This document shows positions 4,491 to 5,227 of a stretch of 5,227 nt of DNA, in pieces (within the stretch, counting starts at the first letter, position 1; each line of letters opens with the position of its first letter). Under the pieces are notes generated by a model that saw nothing but the letters and a program-made list of their open reading frames with translations, was not told the DNA's origin and ran no database searches. The position numbers and the translations under genes were made by a program. This DNA comes from an uncultured Actinomycetes bacterium (GTDB lineage Bacteria > Actinomycetota > Actinomycetes > Nanopelagicales > Nanopelagicaceae), in NCBI GenBank assembly GCA_903932705.1, contig CAIZHC010000112.1:1-5227 (forward strand), in the 5' to 3' direction.

Positions 4491-5201
4491 TTACTCGCCA
4501 GTCTGCTCGCCCAACTTACGGGTGCGAGTTTGAGCCTGTTCCGTACGCCATTTCTTTATCAGCGCGTGGTTTCCTGAGAGCAAGACCTCGGGAACTTCTA
4601 GCCCGCGCCAGGATGCAGGTTTTGTGTAATTTGGATACTCCACCACATTCTCTGGAAGTGAATGAGATTCCTCAACCAGCGAATCGGGGTTGCCGAGCAC
4701 CCCTGGAATCAACCTGATCACAGCCTCCATGGTTACGAGGGTTGCGACCTCTCCCCCACCTAATACGTAATCTCCTATAGAGAGTTCGCGAACTCTCACT
4801 CCAGGAACGGTTCGGTAATGCTCAGTTACTCGGTGATCGATTCCTTCATAGCGCCCGCAAGCAAAAATGAGATGCTCCTTCGTTGCAAGCTCTGCAGCAA
4901 CTACTTGAGTGAGTTTTTCTCCGGCAGGAGTGAGGACGATTAATTCATGAGTTGTTGCATCACTCGAAGCGAGTACCTGATCAATCGCAGCGCCCCATGG
5001 TTCAGGCGACATCACCATTCCAGCGCCACCGCCATATGGAGTGTCATCTACGCTCTTATGAACACCGTGCGCTTGGTCGCGCAGATCATGAATCTTGATC
5101 TCTACCAGGCCATTCTCTTCAGCCTTACCGATGAGAGATAACTTAAGAGGAGCAAAGTAATCTGGAAATATTGAGATGAGATCGAAGGTAATTTTATTCA
5201 T
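4491..5201 (-). CDS. trmD: tRNA (guanine-N1-)-methyltransferase (m1G37)
   Basis: TrmD methylates G37 next to the anticodon of tRNAs reading CNN codons, using SAM, and prevents +1 frameshifting. Numbering from the ATG at 5201 (236 residues), the family motifs are DDTPYGGGAGM (52-62), the trefoil-knot SAM-site elements CGRYEG (115-120) and SIGDYVLGGGE (141-151), RLIPGVLGN (163-171), YTKP (192-195, usually YTRP) and SGNH (209-212). R163 matches catalytic Arg154 of E. coli. The residue I align with E. coli Asp169 is Glu178 (VEESHS, where M. tuberculosis has EDSHS from memory). An in-frame GTG directly precedes the ATG (5202-5204) and is an equally usable start; a purine-rich AGGAGAGGGG (complement of 5210-5219) serves either. 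It lies upstream of the desaturase, not rplS as in many bacteria. Confidence 0.96.
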   Translation of the reverse strand: MNKITFDLISIFPDYFAPLKLSLIGKAEENGLVEIKIHDLRDQAHGVHKSVDDTPYGGGAGMVMSPEPWGAAIDQVLASSDATTHELIVLTPAGEKLTQVVAAELATKEHLIFACGRYEGIDHRVTEHYRTVPGVRVRELSIGDYVLGGGEVATLVTMEAVIRLIPGVLGNPDSLVEESHSLPENVVEYPNYTKPASWRGLEVPEVLLSGNHALIKKWRTEQAQTRTRKLGEQTGE

Positions 5202-5227
5202 CACTCTCGCCCCTCTCCTCGTTCTCA
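5194..5227 (-). CDS. Possible last codons of the gene upstream of trmD (perhaps rimM)
   Basis: One minus-strand frame is open from the right edge to a TAA at 5194-5196 and reads ENEERGESDE. That is an acidic tail of the kind that could end a RimM protein, and RimM commonly precedes TrmD. It would overlap the trmD start by a few bases. Only ten residues are visible. Another frame has a TGA at 5225-5227 that could equally be the upstream stop, so this is tentative. Confidence 0.25.
   Translation of the reverse strand, partial: ENEERGESDE

Noticed and set aside
3864..5141. Open frames on the plus strand at 3864-4127, 4466-4717 and 4947-5141
   Set aside because: All are antisense to the clearly coding desaturase and trmD genes and show no family features.
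1..5227. tRNA, CRISPR, insertion sequence or defence system
   Set aside because: No cloverleaf-type sequence, regularly spaced repeats, transposase or nuclease/helicase-like protein was seen; gene content is housekeeping.

Overview
The window looks like a compact chromosome segment from a low-to-medium GC actinobacterium. Three protein families seen here (DUF3159, DUF3093, DUF4193) are, as far as I know, essentially confined to Actinobacteria. The order TrkA-TrkA / DUF3159 / dut / hotdog thioesterase / DUF3093 / DUF4193 matches the conserved actinobacterial neighbourhood known from Mycobacterium (ceoB-ceoC to dut to the region before sigA). By eye the base composition is about half GC or slightly below. 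With the very short or negative gene spacing, this suggests a streamlined freshwater lineage such as the acI group (Nanopelagicales). The lineage is an inference from composition and gene order only.

Layout. Positions 1-815 (+) hold the C-terminal tail of one TrkA-type K+ regulatory subunit and a complete second one. Positions 801-2454 (-) hold a tightly coupled three-gene operon, transcribed leftwards in the order hotdog thioesterase, dut (dUTPase), DUF3159 membrane protein. Both internal junctions are ATGA overlaps, and the operon runs head-on into trkA with a 15-bp overlap. From a 48-bp divergent gap, the small membrane protein DUF3093 (2503-2940, +) runs rightwards and ends in a strong stem-loop terminator that lies inside its own last codons. 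DUF4193, a small acidic zinc-ribbon protein (2959-3255, -), converges on it. Upstream of DUF4193 is the only sizeable non-coding stretch (3256-3468), with a near-consensus promoter, a 12-bp perfect palindrome, a small hairpin and an ideal ribosome binding site. Positions 3469-5201 (-) hold an acyl-ACP desaturase with a complete diiron ligand set, preceded by trmD, the tRNA m1G37 methyltransferase. The right edge may hold the last codons of the gene upstream of trmD, possibly rimM.

The genes are mostly housekeeping: potassium uptake control, nucleotide-pool hygiene (dUTP removal), tRNA modification and membrane-lipid unsaturation, plus three conserved actinobacterial proteins of unknown role. 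I see no mobile element, CRISPR array, RNA gene or defence-type system. The items most worth a second look are a near-perfect 26-bp palindrome inside dut, the structured leader of DUF4193, the terminator embedded in the DUF3093 coding end, an apparent Asp-to-Glu change at the expected catalytic position of TrmD, and a trmD neighbourhood that leads into a desaturase rather than the usual rplS.
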